64,000 nt of DNA from CAYPNP01 sp964412195 (lineage in GTDB: Bacteria > Acidobacteriota > JAAYUB01), in contig CAYPNP010000020.1 of NCBI GenBank assembly GCA_964412195.1, forward strand, positions 17,181 through 81,180, given 5' to 3'. Below the pieces are notes generated by a model. The model was not told the DNA's origin. It saw only the letters and a list, made by a program, of their open reading frames with translations, and ran no database searches. The translations under genes were made by a program, and so were the position numbers. Within the stretch, counting starts at the first letter, position 1, and each line of letters starts with the position of its first letter. Of the stretch, positions 60,005 through 64,000 are shown piece after piece.

Positions 60005-60526
60005 ATGCGCCCCACACTTTGCCTGTTTATCTGCCTGGCCGCCTGCACGACCGCCCTCTGGGCCGCCCCGGGCGGCTCCGACCGCTGGCTCGACGTTTAC
60101 GGATCCGTCGACTTCAGCCTTTATCCCCCGCACAACGAGCAGGACCTCAACCTGCGGGGATACACCCCCGAATGGTGGACCGGCCAGGGTTACGCCTGGT
60201 ACGGCGACGCGTTCCCCCGCTACGGCCTGGAGGCGCACCTGACGCTGGAGCTGCGCCGCTACAACAAGGTGTTTGTCTTCTTCAACCCCTACCTGCCCAT
60301 GGGCCAGACAATCCCGCAGGAGGATTACGGCTGGTCGGCCAAGCCCATCGGGCTGCGGCTCCACTTCGGATTGGGATATCATCTGACGGATCACTTCGAC
60401 ATCCTGGTTCAGCACCACAACTGGGAGTTCTTCGGCAAGTACCGGGACGTGATGGTCCCCGAAGGGCCGTACGGCGGATGGAACGCGGTCACGGCGCGCT
60501 ACCGGTTCGACACCCGGGACCATTGA
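60005..60526 (+). CDS. Small secreted outer-membrane-like protein, unknown function
   Basis: The 173-residue product has a signal peptide (CLFICLAACTTALWAA) and then strand-rich sequence (LEAHLTLELRRYNKVFVFFNPYL; LRLHFGLGYHLTDHFDILVQHHN) like a short barrel or lipocalin-type protein. No cysteine lipobox. I do not recognise the family. A TATCAT-like promoter box and weak GGAAAGG precede the ATG. Confidence 0.6.
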   Translation: MRPTLCLFICLAACTTALWAAPGGSDRWLDVYGSVDFSLYPPHNEQDLNLRGYTPEWWTGQGYAWYGDAFPRYGLEAHLTLELRRYNKVFVFFNPYLPMGQTIPQEDYGWSAKPIGLRLHFGLGYHLTDHFDILVQHHNWEFFGKYRDVMVPEGPYGGWNAVTARYRFDTRDH

Positions 60527-60657
60527 GGCAGGCCCCGTCCAATGGAGGGACAACCGGCCGCCGGTGGGGGCGACCGTGGAATAAATCGCGAATCGGGCAA
60601 ACTCTCCCCGCGAGATTTCGTACAAAATTATTACGCCATCATCTTCAAGGAGGAATT

Positions 60658-62610
60658 ATGCACCATCAGCGACTGGCACGGACAGGTGCGGCCGCCGGCC
60701 TGCTCCTGCTCCTGCTGCTCCTGCCGGCTCCCGCGGCGGGGCAGACCCTCGAGCAGAAAGTCAAGGAAATCAAGCTCGACAACGGCATGACCTTCCTGGT
60801 CGTCGAGCGCCACGAGGCGCCCGTCGTCCTCGGGGCCATCGTCTTCAACGTGGGCGCCGCCAACGAGTGGCCCAACGTCACGGGGATCTCCCATCTGCTG
60901 GAGCACATGATGTTCAAGGGTTCCAAGGAGATCGGCACGAAGGACTTCGCCAAGGAAATCCCCTTCATGCAGGAGACCGACAAGCTGGGCGACCAGACGA
61001 TCCGGCTCCGGCAGGAGATGGGCGAGTGGCGCTTCGCCATCTTCAAGGAATTCGGCAAGCAGGTCGCGGCCAACTTCACCGAGGAGGAGAAGAAGGCCGT
61101 CGGCACCGACAAGTCCAAGCAGAACCAGCTCATGGTGGAAAAGATCCGCGCCATGAAGCCCCTGCCCGATGAGCTGGCCAAGCGACCCTACCTGGTCGAG
61201 GACGACGGCGTGAACTACCTCGACAAGTACCTCGAATACGAGACCGCCTGGGGCGAAATCGCCCGCCTGCTCAACGAGCAGCGCCAGTACATCGTTAAGG
61301 ACGAGCTGTGGGAGACCTACATGAACAACGGCTCCCGTTTCCTGAACGCCGGCACGTCCAACGACTTCACCGTCTATTTCGCCTACCTGCCGGCCAACCG
61401 GCTGGAGCTGTGGATGGACCTCGAGTCCGACCGGATGGACACCCCCATATTCCGCGAGTTCTGGTCCGAGCGCGACGTGGTCATGGAGGAGCGCCGGTTG
61501 AGCGAGAACGACCCGGACAGCGTCCTGTCCGAGGCCTTCTTCTCGGTGGCCTTCACCGCGAGCCCGTACAAGTGGCCGGTGGTCGGCTGGATGAGCGACC
61601 TCCAGACCATCGACCCGAAGGAGCTGGAGACCTACCACCGCCGCTACTACGCCCCCAACAACGCCACGGCCGTTGTGGTCGGCGACATCAGCGCCACCCA
61701 AGTGGAAGCCATGGCGAAGCGGTACTTCGGCTCCATCCCGGGGCAGGAGCAGCCGCCCCGCGTGGAGACCCGCGAGCCCGAGCAGAAGGGCGAGCGCCGG
61801 GTGGTGGTGGAGCACACCGCCAACCCGATGCTCATGATCGGCTGGCACAAGCCGACCTACCCCGAGCCGGACGCCGTGACCTTCCAGGTCCTGCAGAACG
61901 TCCTCGGCGGCGGGCGGACCTCCCGCCTGTACAAGACCGTCTACGAGAAGAAGCAGCTGACCGCCCAGCCGCCGTCGGTCTACGCGGGCCCCGGCCAGCG
62001 CTATGAGAACCTGTTCATCATCCAGGCCGAGCCGCGCCACCCCAACACCCTCGAGGACGTCGAGAAGGCGATCTATGAGGAAGTCGAGCTGCTGAAGAAG
62101 GAGCCGGTCAGCGACCGCGAGCTGGAGCGGATCAAGAACCAGATCGACGCCGGCCGGATCCGGCAGATGGGCTCCAACATCGGCATCGCCTTCCAGTTGG
62201 CCCTCGGCCAGGTGTTCATGGGCGACTGGCGGTTCATGTTCCGCTACTACGACCGGATCAAGGAGGTCACCGCCGCGGAGGTCCAGGCGGCGGCCCAGAA
62301 GTACCTGACCGTGAAGAACCGCACCGTCGGCTACCGCGTCAAGACCGAGGCGCCGGCGGCGCCGGGCGAGGAGTCGGCCGAGGACAAGGCGGCCATGCAG
62401 CAGGCGATCATGGCCTACCTGCAGTCGCTGCCGCAGGACGCCCAGATGGCCATCATCCAGAAGTTCCAGCAGCTCCGCGGCAATCCCGAGGAGATGAAGG
62501 CATACGGCCGGCAGCTCTACGAGCAGGCCAAAGCGGCCGGCTTCGGCCAGGAGGCGCCCAAGGAGCCCGCGAAGGCCCCCGAGACGCCCGAGAAGCCGAA
62601 GAGCGAGTGA
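60658..62610 (+). CDS. Secreted M16 (pitrilysin/insulinase family) peptidase, catalytic member
   Basis: The 650-residue product has a signal peptide (GAAAGLLLLLLLLPAPAAG) and the inverted zinc motif HLLEH (His79, Glu82, His83). The third ligand lies near LESDRMDT. A ~100-residue charged insertion separates the two (DKLGDQTIRLRQEMGEW...), longer than usual. The second half has the M16 C-terminal domain (NVLGGGRTSRLYK). It degrades peptides, probably periplasmic, with the following gene as partner. AGGAGG is 6 bp before ATG. Confidence 0.9.
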   Translation: MHHQRLARTGAAAGLLLLLLLLPAPAAGQTLEQKVKEIKLDNGMTFLVVERHEAPVVLGAIVFNVGAANEWPNVTGISHLLEHMMFKGSKEIGTKDFAKEIPFMQETDKLGDQTIRLRQEMGEWRFAIFKEFGKQVAANFTEEEKKAVGTDKSKQNQLMVEKIRAMKPLPDELAKRPYLVEDDGVNYLDKYLEYETAWGEIARLLNEQRQYIVKDELWETYMNNGSRFLNAGTSNDFTVYFAYLPANRLELWMDLESDRMDTPIFREFWSERDVVMEERRLSENDPDSVLSEAFFSVAFTASPYKWPVVGWMSDLQTIDPKELETYHRRYYAPNNATAVVVGDISATQVEAMAKRYFGSIPGQEQPPRVETREPEQKGERRVVVEHTANPMLMIGWHKPTYPEPDAVTFQVLQNVLGGGRTSRLYKTVYEKKQLTAQPPSVYAGPGQRYENLFIIQAEPRHPNTLEDVEKAIYEEVELLKKEPVSDRELERIKNQIDAGRIRQMGSNIGIAFQLALGQVFMGDWRFMFRYYDRIKEVTAAEVQAAAQKYLTVKNRTVGYRVKTEAPAAPGEESAEDKAAMQQAIMAYLQSLPQDAQMAIIQKFQQLRGNPEEMKAYGRQLYEQAKAAGFGQEAPKEPAKAPETPEKPKSE

Positions 62611-62621
62611 GGAGGCACGCC

Positions 62622-64000
62622 ATGAAAAAATTCCTGTGGATCCTGTCCCTGGCCGCCCTGCTGTCCCTGATCGCCGGCCCGGCCGCCCTGGCCACCGAGG
62701 CCAAGCGCCCCCTGCCCAAGGACCTCAAGTACCCGCCCATCAGCGTGAAGACGCCCAAGGTGGCCGACATCCGACTGGATTGCGGCCTGCAGGGCTTCCT
62801 CGTGGAGGACCACGAGATCCCGGTGGTGGACGTGGTCCTGCTGGTCAAGACCTATTTCCCGGAGCGGGAGAAATACGGCCTGTCCGACATGGCCCAGTGG
62901 ACGATCCGCAACGGCGGCACGGCCCAGTGGCCCCCCGACAAGCTAAACGACGAGCTGGAGTACCTGGCCGCCTCCGTCGAGGTGTACGGCGACGACCTGT
63001 CCACCCAGATCGCCTTCAACTGCCTGAAGAAGGACCTGCCCAAGGTGCTGGCCATCTTCGCCGACCTCGTGCGGAACCCCGCGTTCCCGGACGACAAGGT
63101 CGAGCTCAAGCGCAAGACCATGCTGGAGGCGATCCGGCGGCAAAACGACGAGCCCAACGGCGTCGCCCGCCGCGAATTCCAGAAGCGCGTGTGGGGCGAC
63201 CATCCCTACGGCTGGATCGAGACCACCGGATCGGTCAACGCCATCACCCGCGACGACCTGGCGGCGTTCCACCAGAAGTACTTCCACCCCAACAACGCCA
63301 TCCTGGGCGTCAGCGGCGACGTAACCCCGGCGGAGGCCGTGGCGGCCATGAACCAGGTGTTCGCCGGCTGGGCCCAGGCCGAGGTGGCCATCCCGAAGGT
63401 CCCCGCCGCCCCGGCGCTCCTGGCCACGAACTACAACTACGCCTTCCGGGACATCAACCAGGCCTACATGCTCATCGGCCACCTGGGGATCAATTCCAAC
63501 AATCCGGACCGCCCCGCGGTGAACGTGATGAACTACATCCTGGGTGGCGGCAGCTTCACCTCCTGGATCACCGAAAAGGTCCGCAGCGACGAGGGCCTGG
63601 CCTACTCCACCGGCTCGCGGTACGGCGCCGACGCCTTCGCGGCGGGCGACTTCACCGCCTTCGCCCAGACCAAGGCCGACGCCTACAGCCGCGCCATGCA
63701 GCTGATCGTGGATCAGATCAACCGGATGCGCGACGCCGGCCCGACCGAGGAGGAGGTGAAGAAGGCCGTGGACTCCTACGTCAACAGCCAGGTCTTCGAC
63801 TACGAGTCGAAGGCCCAGGTGGTCCGGCGGCTGGTGCAGCTGCGCTTCGAGGGCCGCCCGCTGGACACACCCGAGAAGGACATGGAGGCCTACCGGAAAC
63901 TCACCGCCGCGGAGATCAAGCGCGTGGCCCAGATCTACCTGCACCCGGACATGCTCACGGTGATGGTGGTGGGCAACGAGAAGCTGTTCGACCGCCCGCT
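62622..64000 (+). CDS. M16 family peptidase, non-catalytic partner, 3' partial
   Basis: The frame runs off the window after 459 residues. The product has a signal peptide (WILSLAALLSLIAGPAAL) and M16 domains (NYILGGGSFTSWITEKVR; YLHPDMLTVMVVGNEK). The zinc motif is absent at the expected place: GLSDMAQWTIRNGGT. Active/inactive M16 pairs commonly form heterodimers in which the second subunit binds substrate. It starts 11 bp after the first gene with GGAGG upstream. Confidence 0.88.
   Translation, partial: MKKFLWILSLAALLSLIAGPAALATEAKRPLPKDLKYPPISVKTPKVADIRLDCGLQGFLVEDHEIPVVDVVLLVKTYFPEREKYGLSDMAQWTIRNGGTAQWPPDKLNDELEYLAASVEVYGDDLSTQIAFNCLKKDLPKVLAIFADLVRNPAFPDDKVELKRKTMLEAIRRQNDEPNGVARREFQKRVWGDHPYGWIETTGSVNAITRDDLAAFHQKYFHPNNAILGVSGDVTPAEAVAAMNQVFAGWAQAEVAIPKVPAAPALLATNYNYAFRDINQAYMLIGHLGINSNNPDRPAVNVMNYILGGGSFTSWITEKVRSDEGLAYSTGSRYGADAFAAGDFTAFAQTKADAYSRAMQLIVDQINRMRDAGPTEEEVKKAVDSYVNSQVFDYESKAQVVRRLVQLRFEGRPLDTPEKDMEAYRKLTAAEIKRVAQIYLHPDMLTVMVVGNEKLFDRP

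Overview
The window is GC-rich, gene-dense bacterial chromosome, probably from a draft or metagenome assembly because it contains one 100-base N gap. It comes from a diderm: there are several outer-membrane barrels, a Wza-type exporter and a FadL-type porin. Secreted peptidases, a DUF4388 domain, PilT, a dockerin protein and a predicted selenoprotein would fit Acidobacteriota or a neighbouring phylum. That placement is inference; there is no rRNA to test it. The housekeeping genes look native and most promoters read as sigma70-like.

Layout. 1-6.5 kb: exopolysaccharide genes (partial tyrosine autokinase with an embedded DUF4388 domain, Wzy-TPR polymerase/ligase, Wza-like exporter, outer-membrane barrel, small secreted protein). 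6.9-10.5 kb: aminotransferase, ATP-dependent PEP carboxykinase, and a peroxiredoxin whose peroxidatic cysteine codon is an in-frame TGA followed by a SECIS-like hairpin. 10.6-15 kb: pilT-recX-alaS operon on the minus strand. 15-22.5 kb: tRNA-dihydrouridine synthase, a transposase remnant, coaD - phosphohexomutase - dapF-like - RNA methyltransferase operon, recJ. 22.7-28 kb: tmRNA, S9 peptidase, FadL-type porin, Ser/Thr kinase. 28.2-41.6 kb: Cache sensor without an output domain, UvrA, ccsA-hemA-hemC and a surface protein, hutH, queD-queC, TPR and HEAT proteins, rpsT, tRNA-Gly(CCC).

43.6-55.6 kb is the most unusual region and looks like an undescribed RiPP (modified peptide) locus. It encodes three homologues of the borosin peptide-backbone N-methyltransferases. 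One keeps all four residues matching the OphMA active site. One is fused to an N-terminal LigA-like domain of the type seen in split-borosin precursors and has a degenerate active site. One is partly degenerate. With them are three B12-binding-type radical SAM proteins, one of them (50.8-52.6 kb) matching the RiPP-maturation radical SAM family with its C-x7-C-x2-C cluster motif. Two highly repetitive proteins are plausible precursors: one with 26 perfect-length 12-residue repeats (consensus DQVGRRGIGDAG) encoded 2 bp upstream of that radical SAM gene, and a LysM-headed protein with 13-residue repeats (DENLVAEKLAPAL) broken by the assembly gap. A two-DTG aspartic protease with a PDZ domain and a TPR protein complete the set. 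The proposed working model is repetitive precursor, then radical SAM and N-methyl modification, then proteolytic release; this is inference.

55.9-64 kb: secreted proteins (dockerin-tagged HExxH metalloprotease, M24 aminopeptidase-like enzyme, small surface protein) and a tandem pair of M16 peptidases, the first with an active HxxEH site and the second without it; the second runs off the window.
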